Shown here: positions 43,329 through 50,472 of the stretch, one piece after another
How positions within the stretch are numbered: position 1 is the stretch's first letter
How the letters are laid out: every line of letters starts with the position of its first letter
Assembly (NCBI GenBank): GCA_002328035.1
Contig: DCVL01000017.1
Span: 192,443 to 256,442, forward strand
Origin: Geobacter sp. UBA2189
GTDB lineage: Bacteria > Desulfobacterota > Desulfuromonadia > Geobacterales > Pseudopelobacteraceae
Direction of reading: 5' to 3'
DNA length: 64,000 bases
Translations under genes and position numbers: made by a program
Notes under the pieces: model-generated
The model's database searches: none
Told to the model about the DNA's origin: nothing
Seen by the model: the letters and a program-made list of their open reading frames with translations, nothing else

Positions 43329-43826
43329 CTATCCCCGCCTCTGCATGGCGGTCATGGCGTTAATCACCTTTCCAGCCATTTCAACATCAAGGAAACGGAT
43401 GTCTGCAACGCCGGTAATCCGCTGAATAAACCGACGCAATGCCCGTGCGCGGGGTTCAACTTCCGGGATGATGCTTATTTCCTGCCATGAGGCTTCAATC
43501 TTCCGCAGCTGGGCACCGGTTGCCATGCCGGGGCGATTATCCAGGTTGTCAAAGCGTTTTGGTTGTTTGCCTGCAAACTCTTCAGCGGCTTTGTTCATCT
43601 TGGTTTGGTAGCGTTCGCGGTCTGTCTTTAGTGCCAGCTTTTCCAGTTCATCAAGGAAACTCTTGGCTTCCTGTATCGTCAGGTCCTTGCAGGTGGTGAC
43701 GCTGAATCTGCTTTCCAGGGCGGCCCGGTAGTTTTCGTCACTAATGCCCAGCACATGCAGAATGGTGTGAATACGCTTGATCTGGGCGGCGGTGATTGGT
43801 TTGGTTTTGCGTTGCGTCTGTGCCAT
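43329..43826 (-). CDS. gemA: GemA-like regulatory protein (Mu gp16 family)
   Basis: A 165-residue protein with the DUF1018/GemA pattern: TAAQIKRIHTILHVLGISDENYRAAL at the N-terminus and MATGAQLRKIEASWQEIS in the second half. In Mu, GemA alters host gene expression and DNA supercoiling. It follows the small early ORFs after MuB, the same relative place as in Mu-like phages. Confidence 0.85.
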   Translation of the reverse strand: MAQTQRKTKPITAAQIKRIHTILHVLGISDENYRAALESRFSVTTCKDLTIQEAKSFLDELEKLALKTDRERYQTKMNKAAEEFAGKQPKRFDNLDNRPGMATGAQLRKIEASWQEISIIPEVEPRARALRRFIQRITGVADIRFLDVEMAGKVINAMTAMQRRG

Positions 43827-43952
43827 GTTTGAAACCTCCCTTCTGGGCTTTGATCCACCAGCATTTAGCGGGTTGTGCCAGATTCTGTATGCATAGGGTT
43901 TTGGCTTTATTTGCCTGATGAATTTGGGCGTGAGGCTTGTGAATCGACATGG

Positions 43953-44078
43953 CTACACCCGGCAGCCGTTCAGGGCGATCCGGCAGGCCACACGGGCAGC
44001 ACGGTTGGCAGCTTGGCGACGGATTATGCGTGTTTCTATTGCTGCCAGTGCTTCAATGATTTTGTTCAGTGTTTTCAT
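43953..44078 (-). CDS. 41-residue basic early protein
   Basis: ATG 44078 overlaps the previous stop (ATGA). The product MKTLNKIIEALAAIETRIIR plus an Arg/Ala-rich tail is a single amphipathic basic helix. Position and coupling in a dense operon are the only support. Confidence 0.4.
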   Translation of the reverse strand: MKTLNKIIEALAAIETRIIRRQAANRAARVACRIALNGCRV

Positions 44079-44320
44079 GGCGTGATTCCCTCTATCGTGC
44101 GAGGAAGCTCCATAATCATATTGTCAGTGGCTTCTGCAGCCTGATCAGCCAACATGAAAGCTAATGCTGAAATGTCATCAAGTGGGGGTAGCCTCTTTTG
44201 CTGCTTAGCAAGGTTTGGACATTCCATCACAGAGAGCTGAAATAGCTTTGCAAAGGTTTTAAAATGTTGCACCTTTTCGGATATATCGAAGGTCATAGCA
44301 TTAAGTTCTTTCAAGGTCAT
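44075..44320 (-). CDS. Small Mu-like early protein, unknown
   Basis: 81 residues starting MTLKELNAMTFDISEKVQHF, with AGGAG 7 bases upstream. Predicted helical, no Cys pairs or membrane segment. It lies between two HTH proteins and the 41-residue ORF in the early operon. Function unknown. Confidence 0.55.
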   Translation of the reverse strand: MTLKELNAMTFDISEKVQHFKTFAKLFQLSVMECPNLAKQQKRLPPLDDISALAFMLADQAAEATDNMIMELPRTIEGITP

Positions 44321-44330
44321 GATGAGGCTC

Positions 44331-44543
44331 CTAATTCTCATTGGTCTGTTGAAGTTTTTGCAAATAGCGATGAAGCGAGCTCTTTGACGGTGTACGGTCT
44401 TTGCCGAAGCGGCTGATCATTAAGTTGTGAAGTTGCTTGATGGAGTAGTAGCGATCAATCCGGCTAAGGAATTCCGCAAGCTCTGGATCAAGTTCAAAGC
44501 GACTTATATTCCCAGGCTGCTTTCTGATAAGGAACGGGTTCAT
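44331..44543 (-). CDS. Small HTH-like early protein
   Basis: 70 residues; FLSRIDRYYSIKQLHNLMISRFGKDRTPSKSSLHRYLQKL resembles a helix-turn-helix with a C-terminal recognition helix. Overlaps the preceding winged-helix gene by 4 bases. Likely a DNA-binding protein of the Mu-like element. Confidence 0.6.
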   Translation of the reverse strand: MNPFLIRKQPGNISRFELDPELAEFLSRIDRYYSIKQLHNLMISRFGKDRTPSKSSLHRYLQKLQQTNEN

Positions 44544-44851
44544 ATATCCCCCTCAGCCTGTTTAACTATATGGACTAAGCTTAAAGAGGGCATGACAGGG
44601 CCTGTGTCCTGTATCAACGCATAACCTTGATATTCACCGGTTCTGCCTGAAACATACGAGCCCACTTTTTTAATGATCCCAGCCTGCTCCAAGCGAATAA
44701 AAAACTTCCTTGCATTTGACTTGGTTGCCCCCGGAACGGTTCTTAGAATATCCGGCACGGTGAAACGCTTCATGATGCGCATGCTTTGCCACATTTTCTG
44801 CCGCAAACAGGTTGTGCTTGGTTTTCGCTGCATTCCAGCTTTGCCTGACAT
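44540..44851 (-). CDS. Winged-helix early protein
   Basis: 103 residues. RFTVPDILRTVPGATKSNARKFFIRLEQAGIIKKVG is a winged-helix core with a wing near SGRTGEYQGY. Start ATG 44851 overlaps the MuB-like stop (TGATG). Comparable small DNA-binding proteins occur after MuB in Mu-like phages of this group. Role unknown. Confidence 0.6.
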   Translation of the reverse strand: MSGKAGMQRKPSTTCLRQKMWQSMRIMKRFTVPDILRTVPGATKSNARKFFIRLEQAGIIKKVGSYVSGRTGEYQGYALIQDTGPVMPSLSLVHIVKQAEGDI

Positions 44852-45573
44852 CAGCGCCCCCTCGTTTTGAAGTTAGGCTGATCGTAGAACAGCTCACGAT
44901 CTGCCCAGACCGACAAGCTGACGCTGGCGGTGCCACTGGCCTTGGCAAAACGTTCAATTCTGGATAGTCCGACTACAATACGGCCCAGGTTGGCCCCTGC
45001 CTCACGGTGTAGATGCTCAAGCAGATCATCCTCAACACCGGCCTCACAGATGGTATCCGTGACTGTTCTGGTGTCATCCAGGTCTATTCCCTTGAACTCA
45101 ATCCAGGCGGCAATTCTTCTTGCAAAACGGCCATTATTCTGGATTGTCCGGGCGATATCTTCCATACCGGTCAGGACAACAGGTGATCCGGTTTCATCAT
45201 AAATGTCCCGCAAGGCATCCAGCATATCCGTCTGTCTGAAGAGGTAATCAGCCTCATCAAGGAATATCGGGCGGCCACTTCCCCGGAGCTTGTCAAAGCA
45301 CCAGTTCATCATGGGAAAACGACGATTACCTGGAGAACCGCCAAGTTCTTTCACCAGTACCTGCAGCATGCTGGTTACGGTCCAGGATGCATTTGCCCGC
45401 AGGTAGATGCCGTCAGTCTGGTTTGCAGTGTGGGCAATGATGGTGGTTTTGCCTTCACCTGGCTTGCCCCAAAGCAAACCCATGCCCTCCACTGCCGATG
45501 GCCGTTCAATCAATTCCTTGACTGCCGACTGGAACCGTCGAACATTTTTTGTTGTTGCAAGAAGATCTCTCAT
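44851..45573 (-). CDS. MuB-like transposition ATPase
   Basis: A 240-residue AAA+ ATPase: Walker A LLWGKPGEGKTTIIAH (about 33-47), Walker B RPIFLDEADYLF, and sensor-like PVVLTGMEDIARTI. MuB forms ATP filaments on target DNA and delivers it to MuA while protecting the element from self-insertion. It is shorter than Mu B (312), lacking most of the N-terminal appendage, as in other Mu-like elements. A + strand hairpin lies between it and the MuA-like gene. Confidence 0.88.
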   Translation of the reverse strand: MRDLLATTKNVRRFQSAVKELIERPSAVEGMGLLWGKPGEGKTTIIAHTANQTDGIYLRANASWTVTSMLQVLVKELGGSPGNRRFPMMNWCFDKLRGSGRPIFLDEADYLFRQTDMLDALRDIYDETGSPVVLTGMEDIARTIQNNGRFARRIAAWIEFKGIDLDDTRTVTDTICEAGVEDDLLEHLHREAGANLGRIVVGLSRIERFAKASGTASVSLSVWADRELFYDQPNFKTRGR

Positions 45574-45624
45574 TCCGTTAGTATTCCCCCTGTCAAAGTT
45601 TGTAGGGCTTTAACGCCCAAGAAG

Positions 45625-45649
45625 AGCCGTGTTACAGCACGGCTTTTTT
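45625..45649 (+). terminator. Plus-strand hairpin with T6 between MuA- and MuB-like genes
   Basis: AGCCGTG (45625-45631), 6-base loop, CACGGCT (45638-45644), then TTTTT. It faces against the operon, so it would stop antisense transcripts; on the minus strand no T-run follows the stem. Confidence 0.55.
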
Positions 45650-45650
45650 A

Positions 45651-47993
45651 TTATCCTGCTGCCTGCACTGTTTTTTGCCAGTGCTTGAGCAGGTACGGAT
45701 CTTCAACCATCAGCCCGCGTTTGTTATCCCGCTTGTTCGGGTTGTCCAGCATGTACTCATAATCAACCAACCACTGCAGCTCAGCAGCATCAGCAACCCC
45801 TTGGCCTCGCAACGTGCGGATATGCTCGTAAATCTCGTATTGATCGGCAAAGTTCCGCTGCTTACGGTGATTTGACAGACTGACAACCTTGGTGGTCTTT
45901 GTTAGGGCTGGTTTGGCCTTTTGGACAAGACGCTCATCTGTGGCAACCGCCGCCTCTTCTAAGGCTGGGGTTGTATATTCGATTGATGTTTTCGGAAGCT
46001 CGGCTACCTTTGCGGCTTGCGCTTCCTGATCTTGCAGGATTTCTTCGGCAATGCTGCCAGTGTTAGCGCGTTTTACCATCTGCTTGTGTTCACGCCGCAG
46101 ATCGGCAAGGGCTTCTTTCTGTTTGTGCTTGGTATAGGTTGCAAGCTCTTGATTGCTAATGCCTCGCCATTGCGGGTCTTGAGCGCTACAGAGGAATGTG
46201 CCGTCTTCACGGAAAATGGAGGAATGGCCAAGGTCGGTTACATCGATCAGGACGCGTACACGTTCGCCTTCGTGCCCAATGAATTCAGCGGATTTGTACC
46301 AGAGCTTTGCAGCACCAAAGGTCACTTCAACACCTTTTTTACCGATGATCCTCCAACCGTCATTTGAAGGGGCCGGAGACAACAGCACATCAAGCGCCCG
46401 TTCGTTGGCTATCCGGGCAATCGGTTCAGTCCAGGTCCTGGCCTTGGCAGCTGGAGAAAGGCCGCCCAGGCTCTTATGTGGTTCCTGGTGGTACCAGCTT
46501 TCCGTCCACCTGTCGCAAATGACTTGCAGCTCTGCTGAACTAAGGCGGACCTCAACCGTTTCCCCCTTGGTCATCAACTGCTTGGCGAATGATTTACGGG
46601 ATTCAATGGCTTTCCTATCAGCAACTGAATGCCCTACATAGCCATCAAGCAGCGGGACAATGCCGTGTGAAAACGTTTTAAAAACCCGCTCAACATGTGG
46701 CTTTTGCTCAGGGGTGAATGGGTCGCAAAGATGGTGATACACTTCCAGTGAATCGAGTACGCGTTTCAGGTAATAGCTGGCATAATCCGAACCGTTATCA
46801 GTACGGAACTCTTCATCAAGCATTCCCCAATCCAGAATACAACGCCGTAGCAGCATACCGATTGCACTTGATTTGGAAGTGGGAGAAACCAGCAGCCGCA
46901 AGCGACGGGATCAGACATCAATGATACCAACGATGCAAACCCGACCGTCGATACACATAACATCAGCCTTGGTGGAATCAGCCTCCCAGCGCTGGTTCAG
47001 CCGTGTAACGGTTTCTGAGGCATCACCAAAAGCAAACTGGTACTTGCTACGCCATGCGTCTGGATCAGTAAGGTACAGGTAAAGGCTTTCGTTCTGGCTT
47101 TTCCATGCTTGCAGGTAACGGCCAACAGCATGGCGGCTCGGCAGTTCATCCCCTGAGCTTTTGAAGCGAACTTTAAATCCCTTGTAAATGGTCTGTAGTG
47201 AGACCCCCGGTTTGTCAGTCAGCAGTGATACACAGAACTCCTGCTGTATGATGCTAAGCGAGGTGAAGCCCTTCTTGCTGATATAATGATTGGCAAGGCC
47301 GTAAAGCCCTTGTTCGTCATACAAATCAGACCAACTGTTAAGGGTTGCCGGGGTTAAAGAGCGTTTGCCGTTTTTCTGGAAATGTTTGGCTATCTCTTCT
47401 GGTATTCCGGCACCGTCAGAAATAAACGCTTTGCAGAATGCTTCTATGCCTTTCCAGTTCCGGCACTGTTTGTCATTTTTTACACGGCCTTTGTAGCCGC
47501 CAGCTTTCAGAAAGCTATCCAAAGCTTCAAGCATCTGCTGTTTCGCCTCTGCTGGCTTTTTCATTTTGTCAGGCAAGGACGCATACAAGGCAAGGTAGTG
47601 GATCTTTCTCTGTCGTGCGTCTTCCGTTGCCTTGGCTTCCTCTTCTTTCAGCTTGCGGGCTGCTTCAGCTCCGGCAATGGCTGCAGGTGTGGTAAACTTG
47701 GGGCGTTCAGGAATAGCGGTGACTTGCGGTACTGTGGCCTTTTGCTGATTTGCGTAGAGGATAGCAGCATCATGTACTATCACTTTGTCCTGATCAGATG
47801 CCGTAAGCAGATGGTAGGGGATTAAATAGGTTTGCTTGTTCCTAACCATAAAGGAGACAAGCTCATCATCGGTGTAAAGACCGCCCTGAGTTTTGAAATA
47901 GCGACGGCGGAGAGTTGTGTCATAGCCGCAACCAATTTCTTGAAGCTGGCTAACAGTAAAGGCGTTATCCGGTTGGCTCGGATGCAGTTCCAT
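45651..47993 (-). pseudogene. MuA-like DDE transposase with in-frame TGA
   Basis: One reading frame of about 780 codons is split by a single TGA at 46911-46913. The upstream part ends GRVCIVGIIDV; the downstream part continues SRRLRLLVSPTSKSSA. A Trp is expected there (TGG to TGA). The DDE residues are Asp in RWEADSTKADVM, Asp in EFRTDNGSDYASY and Glu in PHVERVFKTFSHG. N-terminal HTH segments bind the end sites, and the C-terminal tail would contact MuB. It would make the N-terminal 360 residues only, unless readthrough occurs. Possible but untested: a sequencing error. Confidence 0.85.
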
Positions 47994-48439
47994 TACCCGG
48001 CAATCCTCACTTTTTTAAGCGTTTTCAGCTTAGTGGCAAGTTCACTCATTTGTGATTCAAGCCGTCCGATCTCTGCTTGACGCAATTCGTCGCCTGCATA
48101 GACCTTGCACCCTCGCTTACGTGCTAGGAACTCGGTAATGCAGTAGGTGTCGCAGGCGATTTCAAAGGCCGTTGCATATTCAAGAGGGAAACGCCATGCC
48201 TCCCGCGATTCTGCAGTCCAGGCATTAAGCATGGATATTGATATGTCATGCCCGGTCAATTCACTCATAATGGCACACACTTCATATCTACTTTTGTTGG
48301 TCTGTTTCAGTGCAGCAGAAAGCAGGTGTCGTACCTCTTTGCCTTGATCAAGGCTGGCCGGTGTCGGCTCAACCGGACGGGGTATTTCAAAAAGTTCGTC
48401 AAGGGTCAGTTGGCGCGGGTCGTGAGCTGGCTTTTTCAT
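47993..48439 (-). CDS. Early protein upstream of the MuA-like gene
   Basis: 148 residues with a predicted helical core KSRYEVCAIMSELTGHDISISMLNAWTAE and a C-terminal coiled coil (AEIGRLESQMSELATKLKTLKKV). It looks like a DNA-binding protein of a type seen before the transposase in Geobacter Mu-like prophages. Start overlaps the Ner-like gene by 4 bases and its stop abuts the MuA-like start. Confidence 0.65.
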   Translation of the reverse strand: MKKPAHDPRQLTLDELFEIPRPVEPTPASLDQGKEVRHLLSAALKQTNKSRYEVCAIMSELTGHDISISMLNAWTAESREAWRFPLEYATAFEIACDTYCITEFLARKRGCKVYAGDELRQAEIGRLESQMSELATKLKTLKKVRIAG

Positions 48440-48759
48440 GTCAAAACCGCCTGTTGGCTTATACGTTGCCGCCTGTTTTTTCTTGTGGTACCCTTCAGCG
48501 GGTAAAGAGGTGAATGTCGATTTGGTCTGCCGTCTTCAAGGTAACGATCCGGCCACAGGTCTTGTGGTCTGCATCCAATTTTTTCGGCTATCCGGCGCTC
48601 CCAAAGCGGTACCGGGCGGTTCATCGCTTGTGCGGCGCTATCCCGACACGTTCCATATTCAAGGCTAAGCCGTGCCAGGCTGTATCCTTGAAGCCGTAAC
48701 TGGTACTTGATCCACTCCCGCCTGACAGCGGGTTCTTTTGGGATGTCAGCGATTAACAT
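48436..48759 (-). CDS. Ner-like DNA-binding protein
   Basis: A 107-residue protein with the Nlp/Ner fold: REWIKYQLRLQGYSLARLSLEYGTCRDSAAQAMNRPVPLWERRIAEKIGCRPQDLWPDRY. The WPDRY ending and helix order match Mu Ner, which down-regulates the early and repressor promoters. I use the Met at 48759. It lies only about 8 bases from a -10-like element, so the transcript may be nearly leaderless. Confidence 0.82.
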   Translation of the reverse strand: MLIADIPKEPAVRREWIKYQLRLQGYSLARLSLEYGTCRDSAAQAMNRPVPLWERRIAEKIGCRPQDLWPDRYLEDGRPNRHSPLYPLKGTTRKNRRQRISQQAVLT

Positions 48760-48766
48760 AATTATA

Positions 48767-48795
48767 TACATACAAAGTATTGTTTGTGCTGTCAA
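48767..48795 (-). promoter_or_regulatory. Early (Pe-like) promoter of the Mu-like element
   Basis: On the minus strand TTGACA (48795-48790), 17 bases, TATGTA (48772-48767), directly before the Ner-like gene. Confidence 0.65.
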
Positions 48796-48805
48796 CAATA
48801 AAACT

Positions 48806-48951
48806 TTGCACCATCAAGCAAATAGCCAAATAATTATTGATTTATGCTGGCGACAAAGCAACCAATTGTAGTTATTAAGGTTTTGCAAGTGCACCATTAA
48901 CCAAATTTTATTTGTGTCTTGCACCATCAAACTTGTTGTTTTCATGGTGCA
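48806..48951. promoter_or_regulatory. Repressor/Ner operator cluster
   Basis: TTGCACCATCAA at 48806-48817 and 48919-48930, GTGCACCATTAA at 48889-48900, and the inverted CATGGTGCA at 48943-48951. All lie in the gap between the divergent repressor and Ner-like genes, one inside the probable repressor promoter spacer. Confidence 0.65.
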
Positions 48952-48965
48952 GCGGGAGAGCCCAT

Positions 48966-49676
48966 ATGAGCCTTGCAGAAAGACTGAAACAAATTCGAGA
49001 AAGCTTTAAAAAAACCCAAAAGGAAATAGCTGGGGATGTCTCTGTCAGTGTTCAAATGTGGCAAGCATATGAGGCGGGCAAAAGCGTCCCTGGTGGCAAT
49101 GTTCTTGAGGCATTAGCCAGGATGGGATTCAATGTGAATTGGATTCTGACTGGTGAAGGGGAGATGACGATACCAGTTCGCCTTACAGAATCAGAGGCAC
49201 ATCAAGCATTAAAGAAAAGGCTTGTAGATATGCGAGGAGCTACAGGAATGCAGTTCCATCTTCATACACTTGCTGCAAATGGCATTACCGAAGAAATATA
49301 CAGAAACTATTTGTATGGCGACTATTTACCAACAGATGAAGAGCTAGAATGTTTATGTAAAGCAGCAGGAGGATGGGATTTTAGCACTGGATCTATGATT
49401 GATAATGTTACTGATAACGCAGACATCAAGTGGCCTGCAAACTATATTGATTTAGATTCAGACACAACTGACGCAATTGATAGAATTTTAAATGAAAAGT
49501 CACAAATTTATGGTGAGTTGTCAGGCGGTAGAGCCATCATAATTATGACTACTATATACCGTATTTATAGCAAAAATTTCATTGAAAGCAGTCAGTTTAG
49601 AATGGAGACGATGGAAAAAACAATTGATGCTCTTTTTAGACTATCGTTGCCAATGAAGGAACAGGAAAACGACTGA
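48966..49676 (+). CDS. Mu-like element repressor (HTH Xre/CI type)
   Basis: 236 residues from ATG 48966, with GGGAGAG upstream. The N-terminal HTH is AERLKQIRESFKKTQKEIAGDVSVSVQMWQAYEAGKSVPGG, followed by LARMGFNVNWILTGEGEM, a bacteriophage CI-type motif, then a ~140-residue helical domain. It is transcribed away from the early operon and should keep it silent by binding the TGCACCAT sites. It is followed by the terminal L-type sites. Confidence 0.85.
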   Translation: MSLAERLKQIRESFKKTQKEIAGDVSVSVQMWQAYEAGKSVPGGNVLEALARMGFNVNWILTGEGEMTIPVRLTESEAHQALKKRLVDMRGATGMQFHLHTLAANGITEEIYRNYLYGDYLPTDEELECLCKAAGGWDFSTGSMIDNVTDNADIKWPANYIDLDSDTTDAIDRILNEKSQIYGELSGGRAIIIMTTIYRIYSKNFIESSQFRMETMEKTIDALFRLSLPMKEQEND

Positions 49677-49703
49677 CAGACGAACCCCGAGCTTCAGATT
49701 TTA

Positions 49704-49873
49704 CTAAAAATTCACTCGCTCAAAAACGCCTTGATGCGAAGTTTACTAAAAATCCATGCCATCCGATCGGCGATTTGTGGCGAGCTTTAAAAACCCTTGA
49801 TTCAACTGGGATGATCCCATCAAAAACCGGCATATCCCAGCTCAAACGTATACCCCTATTACTTAAAATCCAC
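49704..49873 (-). repeat. Right terminus with three transposase-site-like repeats (L end)
   Basis: Read inwards on the minus strand: GTGGATTTTAAG (49873-49862), ATGGATTTTTAG (49757-49746) and GTGAATTTTTAG (49715-49704). They begin 13, 129 and 171 bases from the end, closely matching the L1, L2, L3 spacing of Mu. Confidence 0.78.
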
Positions 49874-49886
49874 TCACTCACCTACA

Positions 49887-49891
49887 TCTCC
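49887..49891. repeat. Target-site duplication, right copy (TCTCC)
   Basis: Identical to 38711-38715; follows the TGTA-type end (CTACA on the plus strand). Confidence 0.9.
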
Positions 49892-50130
49892 CGGATCATC
49901 TCGGCGCTGATAATCTTGTTCTCTAGGCCATTGATTTCAAACTCAATGGTTTCGATTTCCGTCCGCAGCTGCTTGGCCTGGAGTTCCAAACTATCAAGCT
50001 CTCTCGTGATGTGACCAGCACGATTATTCTGGGCACCCCCTTCACTCAGTACCTCAAGCAGATTCTTTGCTTTCTTGTCGACTTGAGCCAGACTGTCCGA
50101 CAGAACCTTCTTTTTCGCAAGAAGACTGTC
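49887..50130 (-). pseudogene. Large serine recombinase, middle fragment
   Basis: Frame on the minus strand: KNLLEVLSEGG ... HITRELDSLELQAKQLRTEI ... LENKIISAEMIRE. This is the coiled-coil region between the zinc ribbon and C-terminal parts of large serine recombinases. It ends at the TCTCC duplication and continues at 38710 after removal of the Mu-like element. The N-terminal catalytic domain is missing: the frame runs into antisense of a phosphoesterase gene near 50120-50130. Confidence 0.78.
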
Positions 50131-50382
50131 GTGGTAACACACCATGGCGTTTCTCCCCTGTCCATTCACGAGCGATTCCGGGGAGATAGCCTCAATTGCG
50201 CCTTCATGACCGACATTTCAAACGACATCATCGATCATGGCCCGGATCTCTGGGTTCACGGCCATACGCACAATTCGTTTGACTGTACACTCGGCAAAAC
50301 TCGGGTGGTGGTAAACCCCTATGGCTACAAGGACGTGGAAGTCAATCCGCAGTACGCCAGGCATCTGATCATTGAAATTTAG
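50122..50382 (+). pseudogene. Metallophosphoesterase, C-terminal fragment
   Basis: From about 50122 the plus strand reads KTVVVTHHGVSPLSI, then DLWVHGHTHNSFDCTLGK and NPYGYKDVEVNPQ to the stop, i.e. the last ~85 residues of a calcineurin-like phosphoesterase with its GHTH metal-binding motif. The N-terminal metal sites are missing; upstream DNA is serine recombinase on the other strand. So a host or island gene was cut by integration or recombination here. Confidence 0.75.
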
Positions 50383-50392
50383 TTGCATGACG

Positions 50393-50447
50393 TTGTCGTA
50401 TAAATTGATTTTTACGACAAAAGTGTATAAACGTGTCTTAAATACAC
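50393..50447. promoter_or_regulatory. Inverted repeats before the Fic-hsdM unit
   Basis: TTGTCGTA/TACGACAA (50393-50400/50413-50420) and GTGTAT/ATACAC (50423-50428/50442-50447) precede the GTG start at 50473. They look like operator or control-protein sites. Confidence 0.45.
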
Positions 50448-50472
50448 CTTAACGACAGGCACAGGTGAGATC

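Larger units (their letters stand above)
38716..49886. mobile_element. Mu-like transposable element, 11,171 bp, without late phage genes
   Basis: Both ends, read inwards, are TGTA-N10-TGGATTTT-W-AG, and 5-bp TCTCC duplications flank them, as for Mu transposition. From the right end: repressor (divergent), then on the minus strand a Ner-like gene, MuA-like, MuB-like, small early genes, GemA-like, tandem Mor-like and two repeat-motif proteins, then a terminator, a structured stretch and an IS630-like transposase beside the left end. No capsid, tail, terminase or lysis gene is present. The MuA-like gene has an in-frame TGA, so autonomous movement is doubtful now. Confidence 0.93.

Noticed and set aside
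43741..43950. 69-residue ORF on the minus strand upstream of gemA
   Set aside because: Overlaps the gemA start by about 85 bases in another frame with low-complexity product; no support beyond length.
46911..46913. TGA read as selenocysteine
   Set aside because: No reason for Sec in a transposase integrase core and no evident SECIS-like hairpin; nonsense mutation is simpler.
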